DNA of 24,784 nt from DSWT01 sp034433375 (GTDB lineage: Bacteria > Chloroflexota > Anaerolineae > B4-G1 > SLSP01): positions 1-24,784 of the forward strand of contig DAOUAQ010000169.1 of the NCBI GenBank assembly GCA_034433375.1, read 5' to 3'. A model generated the notes under the pieces. That model saw nothing but the letters and a program-made list of their open reading frames with translations. It searched no databases and was not told the origin of the DNA. Positions 6,447 to 14,600 of the stretch are shown one piece after another. The first letter of the stretch is position 1, and the number at the start of each line of letters is the position of its first letter. The translations under genes and the position numbers were made by a program.

Positions 6447-8810
6447 TCAATCGAGCGGCAATCCTGCCGCTTCCCAGCGCTCTGCGGATACATCCAACGC
6501 CTGCAGCGCGGCGCGCAGTTTTACACGCGCCTGCTCCTGCAAGGCTGTGCAATCGGCGGGCGGGGCGTGCAGGTCGGGGCCGGCGCGCCAGGCGCGGCAG
6601 TAGCCGCCGCACAGGTAACGCCAGGCACAGGCGCGGCAGTGCGGCGTGCTATCTACGGTGGTGGTTTTCAGAGCGTTGAAGCGTTCGCTCTCTATCACCT
6701 CCTTCAACCCTCGTTCAAGGGCGTTGCCCAGCCAAAAGGCGGCGCCGTGCAGGGCATAACAGGGAGAACAGGCACCATCGGGGGCGATGTAAACGTTCAT
6801 CCCCAGCCCGCAGGTGGCGTGAATTTCTGCCCGCTGGGCAAGCGCTTCGGCGCCGTCCTTTTCCAGGGAAGTATGCGGCCCCAGCGCCGGCGGATGGGCG
6901 GCGGCGCGTCCCAGCGGCAGCGGGGGGCGGATGCGCACCGGCGACCCCAGTTCCTCCCCCAGGGCGCGCACCGCCTCGCCTTCCCAACTCTGCGCCTGCG
7001 CGGCGTTCAGGACGGCGGCGAGCATCAGCGGCAGGGCGGGCGTCGCCTCGCGCAGGCGGCGCAGGTTGACCACCGTGCGGGCGTAGGTCCCCGCGCCGCG
7101 GCGGACGTCGTGGGCAGCTTCGCCGCCGTCCACGCTGACGATGACCTGATCAGCAGCGCGCGCCAGCGCCGCGGCCAGTTCGGGGGTGAGCGGGTAAGCC
7201 AGGTTGGTGCGCAGAGCCAGGCGCGCCGGGCGCAGCGACGGGCGCAGCACTGCCAGGCCGTCCAGCAGGGCTTGCCGCTGCGGGTGCGCCAGCGGTTCGC
7301 CGCCGGTGATGACCACTTTCTGGAAGTCCAATCGGGCCGCCTCCCCGGCCAGGCGCAGCACATCGGCAACAGGCATCGTCTCGCGGCGGGCGGGGCTGCC
7401 CTCGGCGTAGCAATGGGCGCAGGCCAGGTTGCAGGCGTAGGTGACGTGCAGATAGGCGTTGACCAGGCGCTCTTCGGGCTGCTGCACGTGCCTCTGAAGC
7501 GACGCCACGCTCTGCCGCGCCACCTCGCGGTTGGTGACCAGCCCCGCCCGCTCCAGCCGCTCCACCGCCTCTTCCACCGTACCGCAGGCCCCCAGCGCCA
7601 CCGCCGCGGCGACGCGCCGCGCCTGCGGCAGGACTTGACTCGGGTGCGGCCCGCCGCGCAGCAGCGTCAGCAATCTGCCCTTTTGCAGCAGGCCGTGACG
7701 GTCCACGCCGCGCTCGGCCACTGCCTGCAGGTTCTCCTCGGAAAAGACCTCCGCCAGCGCCCGCTCGGTGACCACGTCGAAGAAGCGGCGGTAGGCGGCG
7801 CAGTACGGGTCGCGCCGCGCCGGGTCCCAGCGTCCGCCGTTCGCCGCCAGGGCATCATAAGGGCATCCGCCGCGGCAGATGGCCCAGTGCTGACAGCCCC
7901 CGCAGGTCTCGGCGACGCGATCCTGCCGTTCCCGCCACCTCTGCCAGACCAGTGACTGCGCCAGGTCATCAGGCGAAGGGCAGTTGTGAACGTTGCCCAG
8001 GCGGAATGCGGGCATCCCCGCCCAGCGCTGGCAGGGGGTGATCCAGCCCTGCGGGTCCACGGCCAGGTGTCTGCCGATGCAATCGGTAAAGGTGCAGATG
8101 CCGCCCTGCCCAGCGGAGATGCTGCGGCACATTGTATCCAGCGTACTGATGCGGATGCGGTCGAGATGATTCAGGTAACGCTCCAACAGGTGGAGCAGCA
8201 AGTCCCCGAAGGATTCGGGCGGGAGCGTCCAGGGCGAATCGGGCCGGCTCAGGGGCGGGACCGAAGCGTGGATGCTGAAGCCCAGCCCTTGCTGCTGGAA
8301 GAAATCGAAAATCTCATCGGCCCGCGGCGTGGTGGCAGGCGTGAAGGTGCAAATGCAGCCGACGCTCAACCCCTGGGCGCGGGCGCGCTGCACCCCGGCC
8401 ATCGTCCGCCGAAAGTAGCCCCCGCCGCGCTGGGCGTCGTTGATTTCCTCGGGGCCGTCCAAGCTGGTGCCCAAGCCCACTTCATATTCGCCGAACAATG
8501 CGCACAGGTCATCCGTCAGGAACCACAGATTGCTCTGAATGGCGAATTTGACCGGGCGCGGGGCGAGTCCGTCGCGCAGCAGTGGCAGCGCCTGGCGGTA
8601 GAAGCGCGCGCCCGGCAGGAGCGGCTCGCCGCCGTGGAAGGTAATCTCCAGCGGTTCCGTCCCGCCCCAGCGCTGCTGCCAGCGCACGGCCGCTTCCAGC
8701 GTCTGATGGGACATGGCGCCATTGCCCTGGTGAGGGCCGAAACAATAGGCGCACTGCGCCGGGCAGGCCAGTGTGGGCAGGAGCATCAGGTGGCGGGATG
8801 AATCTGTCAT
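6447..8810 (-). CDS. Tandem radical SAM/SPASM protein (putative peptide or protein maturase)
   Basis: This 787-residue protein has two full radical SAM/SPASM modules. Module 1: 4Fe-4S cysteines C16, C20, C23 (CPAQCAYC), HGGEP at 59-63, then a SPASM cysteine set (C238, C244, C260, C303, C306, C312, C316, C337). A helical linker at about 350-445 follows. Module 2: C460, C464, C467 (CNLACAHC), TGGEP at 502-506, and a second SPASM set (C667, C681, C684, C725, C728, C734, C738, C754). Such enzymes cleave S-adenosylmethionine to a 5'-deoxyadenosyl radical, and SPASM members usually modify ribosomal peptides (thioether or cyclophane crosslinks). In His-Xaa-Ser systems two paired enzymes, HxsB and HxsC, do this; here the pair would be one polypeptide. 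The start overlaps the upstream stop (ATGA, 8807-8810) behind an AGGAGG-type site. The next two genes encode HEAT proteins with His-Xaa-Asp tails, the best candidate substrates. The gene is notably GC-rich. Confidence 0.88.
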   Translation of the reverse strand: MTDSSRHLMLLPTLACPAQCAYCFGPHQGNGAMSHQTLEAAVRWQQRWGGTEPLEITFHGGEPLLPGARFYRQALPLLRDGLAPRPVKFAIQSNLWFLTDDLCALFGEYEVGLGTSLDGPEEINDAQRGGGYFRRTMAGVQRARAQGLSVGCICTFTPATTPRADEIFDFFQQQGLGFSIHASVPPLSRPDSPWTLPPESFGDLLLHLLERYLNHLDRIRISTLDTMCRSISAGQGGICTFTDCIGRHLAVDPQGWITPCQRWAGMPAFRLGNVHNCPSPDDLAQSLVWQRWRERQDRVAETCGGCQHWAICRGGCPYDALAANGGRWDPARRDPYCAAYRRFFDVVTERALAEVFSEENLQAVAERGVDRHGLLQKGRLLTLLRGGPHPSQVLPQARRVAAAVALGACGTVEEAVERLERAGLVTNREVARQSVASLQRHVQQPEERLVNAYLHVTYACNLACAHCYAEGSPARRETMPVADVLRLAGEAARLDFQKVVITGGEPLAHPQRQALLDGLAVLRPSLRPARLALRTNLAYPLTPELAAALARAADQVIVSVDGGEAAHDVRRGAGTYARTVVNLRRLREATPALPLMLAAVLNAAQAQSWEGEAVRALGEELGSPVRIRPPLPLGRAAAHPPALGPHTSLEKDGAEALAQRAEIHATCGLGMNVYIAPDGACSPCYALHGAAFWLGNALERGLKEVIESERFNALKTTTVDSTPHCRACAWRYLCGGYCRAWRAGPDLHAPPADCTALQEQARVKLRAALQALDVSAERWEAAGLPLD

Positions 8811-9295
8811 ACCCCTTTCTCCTCCTTTTCCCGGCAGGCGGAGATGAGTTTCAACAATTTCCCTCGAACAGGAGTTTCATAGACGTCTTCGTAATCGTGC
8901 TCAGCATCCCAGACCACGCGGTAGGTGACCGGTTCGGAAATGTGCTGCAGGAAGTGCTCCAGGATAGGGATCATCTCTGGGGTACACATTTCTTTCATCT
9001 CATCGGATACTGACCACTCTTCCGCGCTCCCAATCGGCTGCAACGTTGCCCAGTAGGGATAACGTGAAGCGATGTCTTGCATGAGGGCAATTTCCTTTTC
9101 GCACTCGTACGCAATCTGCCTGAGAAAAGTTTTTCGATCCTCGTCGAAACCTTCCAGGCTTTGCTCATCAAGCAGCCAGGGCTTTACCTTGGTCTTGGCG
9201 CGCGAGTGGAGAAAGCCTTCGACAAGAGAACGGCCTATGATAAAGTAAGCCAAAACCAGAAGAGAAAGGTATAGAAGCGCATCAAGCCAGTCCAT
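8807..9295 (-). CDS. Small membrane-anchored protein of unknown function
   Basis: This is a 162-residue protein with one N-terminal membrane span (about residues 5-22, ALLYLSLLVLAYFIIG) and a charged, probably cytoplasmic domain of about 140 residues. I recognise no family. The soluble part is rich in acidic and aromatic residues (for example WDAEHDYEDVYETPVRGKLL) and has two cysteines (C84 and C104 region), not arranged as a metal site. Only a weak AGAGGG precedes the ATG at 9295. Its stop overlaps the radical SAM start (ATGA), which couples translation of the two, so it could tether or assist the maturase at the membrane. That is inference from position only. Confidence 0.7.
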   Translation of the reverse strand: MDWLDALLYLSLLVLAYFIIGRSLVEGFLHSRAKTKVKPWLLDEQSLEGFDEDRKTFLRQIAYECEKEIALMQDIASRYPYWATLQPIGSAEEWSVSDEMKEMCTPEMIPILEHFLQHISEPVTYRVVWDAEHDYEDVYETPVRGKLLKLISACREKEEKGV

Positions 9296-9307
9296 CGCAG
9301 AAGCCCT

Positions 9308-9655
9308 CTAAACGAAAGCCAGGAACAGAAACGTCCCAATGATCAAGCCTGCGCCCAGCAAATAGCCGGAGAGACCATCTTCAAACATGAAGAAGAGGGC
9401 TTCAATGCCGATGAAATCTTCCGGGCCTCGCAGGCGCGCCCTCTGCACGGTAAGCACGATGATATACCACACCGACAGAGCCATGGCAATGCCCAGGAAA
9501 TCAAAGGGAGAGATAAACTGTGCCCAGGCAGGCAGCCAGTGTGGAGCCAATTGCTCAAGGATAAAGCCGATCAGCGCGACGAGCGGTATCAGCAGATAGA
9601 GCGGCAGGCAGAGAAGGACGAGCAGAGCGTTCAGGCAGTTGGATAGGTCGCGCAT
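9308..9655 (-). CDS. Small integral membrane protein, paralogue of the one at 10981-11331
   Basis: This 115-residue protein begins MRDLSNCLNALLVLLCLPLY, with two hydrophobic stretches, then a span around LGIAMALSVWYIIVLTV and a final one around SGYLLGAGLIIGTFLFL. Between them is a short charged loop (QRARLRGPEDFIG). It aligns end to end with the protein at 10981-11331: shared features are the MRxxSNCLNAxLVLL start, LPLYLL, WYxIV and the D-L/G-SGYLL ending. The two copies flank the zinc-ribbon/HhH membrane protein, which suggests duplication and perhaps a heteromeric membrane complex. The family is unknown to me. The gap to the next gene is 12 bases. Confidence 0.75.
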   Translation of the reverse strand: MRDLSNCLNALLVLLCLPLYLLIPLVALIGFILEQLAPHWLPAWAQFISPFDFLGIAMALSVWYIIVLTVQRARLRGPEDFIGIEALFFMFEDGLSGYLLGAGLIIGTFLFLAFV

Positions 9656-9696
9656 GGTTTCTTAACCTTTGTTATACATGGATACCTCATTGTCGC

Positions 9697-10971
9697 TCAA
9701 TCAACAGCGATTAAACTTTTGATTCGCTGAAATGTGGCAGAACCTATACCAGACACTTTCATCAGGTCATCTACATGAGAGAATCTACCATATCTTTGCC
9801 GGTAGGCGATAATATTTTGTGCCACTTTTGGCCCAATCCCAGGCAATCTCTGCAGTTCTTCCACTGTTGCAGTGTTGATATTTATCAGAGAAGGCGTTGT
9901 CGCCTTGTTCGCATCCGAAGACCCCCAGAAGGGATTTAAGCCCATATAACCCAGGATGGTACCTACCCAACCCATATAACCCAGGATAAAGCCTACCAGG
10001 AAGCCAGGTATTCCTCCCTTGGCCCCCCAAAGTCCATTTGCAATTGTTCCAAGAATTACCCCTCCAAGAAACGTTCGCGCGCATATTTCTATCAATTGCC
10101 ACAATCCGAACTCGCTTTTGCGATTACCTGATTTTTCAGCCAATAGTGTCCGAGCTACCTCTTGCAGGTCTTTTGGTAATCGCTCAATTTTTTCTGGATG
10201 AGCAATAGCGTCTGTCAGCAGAGCCAGTGCCTTGGGATCTTGCACGAGTTGTTGTAAACGCCATGCAGCGATCTCCCTGTCCCTGACCTGCCACCATGAA
10301 GGTGGCGCGTTTTCTTCATCCCAACGTTTTGCAAGAAGGTAAGCCAATCCAAAACCCAAAAGAATGTTGAGCAGTGTGCCAATCTTGAACTCGTACTCCA
10401 AATCCATTCCCCAGCCCCAAAAGCCGCCGGCAGCGGCAAAAAGGAGAAAAAGGGATATTCGCAGCACAGAAGCGGTGGTTTTGTGAGCCCGTTCTTTCTT
10501 GAGCACTTCTTCCTTTCTATCCCACAGCCATGACGGCTCGTCGCTTTCGCCAGTCACATAAGGGGGGAGGTATAGAAAATTTGGCTCAAAGAGGGCAACC
10601 TGAACAAGTTGAAGTAGTAAACCGCCAAACAATGCACCCGCAACCGCCAACGGAAGCGCCGCATCCGGATGGAAGACTTTGGTCAATACAAACCAGCCCA
10701 GCGCTGCGCCGCCGCCGATGAAGAGAGCTAATGCCAATAAGGTAATGACAATAAACAGGAACACAGGGCCAATGTTCTCGAAAGCCTTTCGGATTTTCCT
10801 GCGCTGCTCCATAGCCTCGGGACGATTGCGGCGATAGGCGCGCTGACGTTGCTGGTGGTCTTCCTCGCTCCCTTCACGCACGCCGCGCAATAAAACGCCA
10901 CAATACGGACATTTTGCCACATCTGGACCTGGCAAAGTTTCACCACAATTACCGCAGGAATAGGTGTACAA
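9697..10971 (-). CDS. Zinc-ribbon / multi-span membrane protein with C-terminal ComEA-like helix-hairpin-helix
   Basis: This is a 424-residue protein. Residues 6-24 form a zinc ribbon (C6, C9, C21, C24: CGNC and CPYC). Membrane spans follow at about 67-100, 110-132, 168-215 and a glycine-rich pair at about 298-345. Residues 362-424 are a clear ComEA-type double helix-hairpin-helix: NINTATVEELQRLPGIGPKV, then YRQRYGRF and VSGIGSATFQRIKSLI. ComEA HhH domains bind double-stranded DNA without sequence preference during competence; here the domain is fused to a polytopic protein and no other competence gene is nearby. The start codon is TTG at 10971: an AGGAG overlapping the upstream stop sits seven bases before it, and no ATG fits. 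It lies between two paralogous membrane-protein genes. Function is unknown; membrane-tethered DNA or protein contact is possible. Confidence 0.8.
   Translation of the reverse strand: MYTYSCGNCGETLPGPDVAKCPYCGVLLRGVREGSEEDHQQRQRAYRRNRPEAMEQRRKIRKAFENIGPVFLFIVITLLALALFIGGGAALGWFVLTKVFHPDAALPLAVAGALFGGLLLQLVQVALFEPNFLYLPPYVTGESDEPSWLWDRKEEVLKKERAHKTTASVLRISLFLLFAAAGGFWGWGMDLEYEFKIGTLLNILLGFGLAYLLAKRWDEENAPPSWWQVRDREIAAWRLQQLVQDPKALALLTDAIAHPEKIERLPKDLQEVARTLLAEKSGNRKSEFGLWQLIEICARTFLGGVILGTIANGLWGAKGGIPGFLVGFILGYMGWVGTILGYMGLNPFWGSSDANKATTPSLININTATVEELQRLPGIGPKVAQNIIAYRQRYGRFSHVDDLMKVSGIGSATFQRIKSLIAVD
9941..9987 (-). repeat. 30-base tandem duplication within the HhH membrane-protein gene
   Basis: The 17-mer CCCATATAACCCAGGAT occurs at 9941-9957 and again at 9971-9987, and the bases after each copy are similar. 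The repeat adds ten codons and gives ILGYMGWVGTILGYMGLN in the protein, so it lengthens a glycine-rich membrane helix in frame. Confidence 0.75.
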
Positions 10972-10980
10972 GGCTTTCTC

Positions 10981-11331
10981 CTACAAGACCAACTTGAGTA
11001 CAACGACCGCCGCAATAACGCCTGCCAGCAACAGGTAACCGGACAGATCATCATCAAAGATAGCAAAGGCGATTTCGAGACAGCAAGATTCCATCCCGCT
11101 ACTCCGCCGCCTGTCCATGACCATGGCGTTGACAATCAGATACCACAAAAACAGACCGACAGCGATGACCAAGAACGTCTCAGTGGCAATGAACGCCAGC
11201 CCTGGCGGCAACCAGCCGAGTACGAGAGAATCAAACGCCTTCCCTGCCAGCGCCGCGAGAGGAGCCAGCAGGTAAAGCGGCAGGGTCAGCAGAACAAGGA
11301 TGGCGTTCAAACAGTTGGAGACTTGACGCAT
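10981..11331 (-). CDS. Small integral membrane protein, paralogue of the one at 9308-9655
   Basis: This 116-residue protein starts MRQVSNCLNAILVLLTLPLY and has the same arrangement as its paralogue: a long N-terminal hydrophobic pair, a span at FLVIAVGLFLWYLIVNAM, a charged loop (MDRRRSSGMES) and a C-terminal span (SGYLLLAGVIAAVVVLKLVL). AGGAG lies nine bases before the ATG at 11331. The stop codon overlaps the ribosome-binding site of the next gene, whose start is a TTG. Sequence identity with the paralogue is moderate overall and highest at the N-terminus and around SGYLL, so the duplication is not recent. No known family is recognised. Confidence 0.75.
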   Translation of the reverse strand: MRQVSNCLNAILVLLTLPLYLLAPLAALAGKAFDSLVLGWLPPGLAFIATETFLVIAVGLFLWYLIVNAMVMDRRRSSGMESCCLEIAFAIFDDDLSGYLLLAGVIAAVVVLKLVL

Positions 11332-11370
11332 CTTTTGTCACTCCTGGAGTAGAAAAACAGGACTGCCTCC

Positions 11371-11615
11371 TCAGGCATCGCGCTTCCAGCCCTTGACCCA
11401 CAATGTGCTGACCACCGCCAGCACAAGGACAGGCAAAGCCCCTACCGACCAGAGGACAGCCGACAACAAACCGTTTTCGTCCAGCGGAAAGAGATTATGC
11501 CATTGCTGTGCATGCCGCCGCACAGGTCAATGCCGGCGTCTTCGAACGCCTTTTTGTCCTCTGCGGTCAAGCCGCCCTCAGGGTGACGGGCGGCGTAATT
11601 ATCCAGACCCATCAT
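11371..11615 (-). pseudogene. Scrambled small gene: start of an MGLDNY-type protein joined out of frame to a membrane-protein tail
   Basis: The first reading frame starts at 11615, overlapping the kinase stop (ATGA, 11612-11615). It gives 57 residues beginning MMGLDNYAARHPEGGLTAED and continuing AFEDAGIDLCGG to ISFR, then stops at 11442. The MGLDNYAAR...LCGG...SFR pattern fits a family of small uncharacterised bacterial proteins that are normally longer and continue after SFR; I recall the pattern but not a family name. From about 11484 a different frame looks coding: LDENGLLSAVLWSVGALPVL and then a typical membrane helix ending WVKGWKRDA at 11371. The simplest reading is a deletion that joined the beginning of one gene to the end of another. 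A functional 57-residue peptide cannot be excluded. Confidence 0.6.
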
Positions 11616-14600
11616 GCGCCTCTTCGTTCCTTTGCCATCTCTTCTAGCTTACGCCGCACGCCTTCGGGACGCAGCCAGCCGTAGCCGCGATAACCCAGTT
11701 CGGTGAGCAGTTTTTGAAAGTCTTCCTGCGTCCATTGTGGTTTGCCCTGGCGGCTCAGACCGTCAGGACCGTAGGGAGTATGCAGGGTGAGGAAGATCTC
11801 CAGGTAGGGGCGGGCACCTTCGTCCCAGTCGGCGGGGTCAGGGAAGTCTAGGTCCCAGTCCAGAGCCCAGATGCGGATAGTGTTATCCCAGCTGCCTGAA
11901 ACTACGTAACGCCCATCAGCCGAAATTGCCACAGAGCTTACCCTATGCGTGTGCCCTTGCAGGCAAGAAATTTCTTCGCCACTCAATGAATCCCAAACCC
12001 GAACTGCTTTATCATCGCCGCCGGAAATTAGGAATTTCTGATCTGGCGAGAACACAACGGTTCGTATAATACCCTTATGTCCTCCAAGACGGCAGACCTG
12101 TTGATCCTTTTCGAGATTCCAAACATCTAGAAGGGTAACCCCATTATCATCGTGAGTTCCAAAGGTAGCGAACCGACCATCTGGTGAGACATTGAAGCAG
12201 GTTATGCGTCCTAGGATTTTTGTATCTGACAAGAAACTACCTACACAACGACCCTCCTGTATAACTTTATCTCCACCATATCCTACACTTATGGACCAAA
12301 GATCCCAGACAGATAAAGTATTTGTATTATTAGCCGAAATAACATAACGCTCGTTTGGTGAAAAGATACAATATTTAGGCTTTTGATGGGCGATATTTCT
12401 TGGCAACCATCTTAGACGTCTTATTTCCCCCTCGGAAATATTCCAAAGATAAGCAAATACTTTTCCGGAAAGCGGATCGCCGCTTTGGGTTAGAGCCAAA
12501 CGGCCTTGTGGAGATAACGTAGCAAATTGGATCCCTGCATAGAACGGCAAGTCACGTCTTCCATCCAGGCGTGCAACCTCGATTCCTTTTGTTATGTCCC
12601 ACACAATCAGAACATTGCCGCACGCAGAAAGCGCTATTTTGCCGGCGTGTGAAATAGAAACATAACCAATACCACTCCTATGACCTTCCAAGCAGTGTAA
12701 TTGCTTGCCAGTATCTACGTCCCAGAGTCGCACAGTTTTATCTTCGCTTCCCGAAATCACATATTTGCCGTTCGGAGAAATAGCACAAGCGTAGATATCC
12801 TCGAAATGACCTTCTAAGGTCCATAACAACCAGGCGTCTCTCAAACCGAATCGAGTACCTTTCTGACCGCATTCTGCAAGCAGCCCAATGATATTTCTAT
12901 CTCGCTCATAAGTGGGTACAATTTGAGCTTGGCGCAAGATTTGGTGGGCTTCCTGATATTTTCTAACACGAATCTTGGACTGAGCACTGCGAAAGAGTCT
13001 TTTTGCCGTTACTTGACGTTCCGCAATTTCGGCGTACTCTTCCGAGCGACAGAGAATGGGGTAAACCGGGATACTTTTCCAATTTTGTGGATAGTTGATC
13101 TCCCAGATGTAGACGAAACCTCCTCCACACGTGATTGCCATACTCGAGTCTGGAGAAAAGCAAACGGATGTCACCTGATCCTGATGATTCAATAGGCAAC
13201 GAATCTCCCTACCCGTTTTGATTTCCCACAAGCGAGCAGTTTTATCAGCACTGCCCGATATGGCAAATCGTCCATCGGATGAGACATCAATAGAAACTAT
13301 GTAGCCTGAATGAGCCTTAAACGATAAGACGGGTTGTCCATCTGCCAAATTCCATAAACAAAGAGTGCTATCTCCATTTCCCGACAGCGCAAAGTCACCA
13401 TTCGGAAAAAATTTCACCGCGATGGGGTCATCTACCAACATTCGACGAACTTCCCGTTTTCTTCTCAGATCCCATAGATGTATCAAATTGTCATATCCCC
13501 CCGATATCAAAAGATGACCAGATGGTGAAATAGCAAGAGTGCGTAGTCCTTCTCCCCCTTCCCATTGATAGATTTTCTCTCCGCGTGTGGGATTCCACAC
13601 GCTGATAGATCCATGAGCCTCACCAGAAAATACATATTGGCCGTTAGGGCTAATAACTAACGCCATTACATCACCGTTCTGTATTAGAAAATCCGTTTTA
13701 CTCAAGAAACGGATTACCCCTTTTGCAGATACATCCCAGCGAACGATTCCTTTTTTGCATCCCCAAAATACAAACTTGCCATCAGGTGAAAAAGCGAGAC
13801 CGCTTGGCCAGCCTAGTCCTCCGCAAAGATATCGGTGTTTTTTATCAGTGTTCAAATTATATGAGACTACTGCGGGTATATTTATATTCGGCTCTTCCAC
13901 AAAAGCTACAGATTGGCCGTCAGATGAAAAACATGCAGGTCCGTTCCCAACAATCTTCTTTTTCAAGTTTATTTTTGGATGCATTGCATAACCAAGAATA
14001 TCTAGAAATGTTTTATCTTTTATTCTGTCTTTAATTTCTTCCACACATTCAAATTTTCCCTGTTCCAAATAAATCCACCCCAGCATAGACCAGAATTCTG
14101 GTCGAGATTGGTACTTCTCCTCGAGCGTCTTGAACTCTTCTAAAAAGCGACTGCCCGGTATCTCCGCTCTCTGCCAACGGTAATACCCGTAATTGAAATT
14201 CGCCTCCAAATGCGCCGCGTCAACCTGTAGTGCTTCCTGCCAGCACTTTACGGACTTTTCTTCCCGTCCCAGGTCCAGCAAACTCACCGCTTTGTTGTTC
14301 AAACTATCCGCTCGCAACTCCGCCGCCTTCGGCTTTTCCCGCGGATACGAATGCCCCACCTCCTGCTCATACACCGCCTGCACCCGCTCCGCCACCTCGT
14401 CCATACTCTGCGGGCGCTTCGCCACCTCGTTCTCAAAGCACTGTCGCAGTAACGCCGCCAGCGCCTGCGGCATGCGCGGCAAGCCCTTCACCCCGCCTGT
14501 CTCCAGATAGTCCTCCAGCGCGCTCGCCGCCACATCGCCGGATTTCCAGGTCACCTCGCCGGTGAACATCTCCAGCGCCAGCACGCCCCATGCCCAGATG

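Noticed and set aside
5985..7955. Plus-strand open frame of 656 codons
   Set aside because: It is the antisense shadow of the HEAT and radical SAM genes. Its product is low-complexity Gly/Arg/Gln-rich, and it has no ribosome-binding site or family resemblance.
9941..9987. Regulatory direct repeat
   Set aside because: The repeat is in frame, exactly ten codons long, and inside a membrane-helix coding region, so coding duplication explains it.
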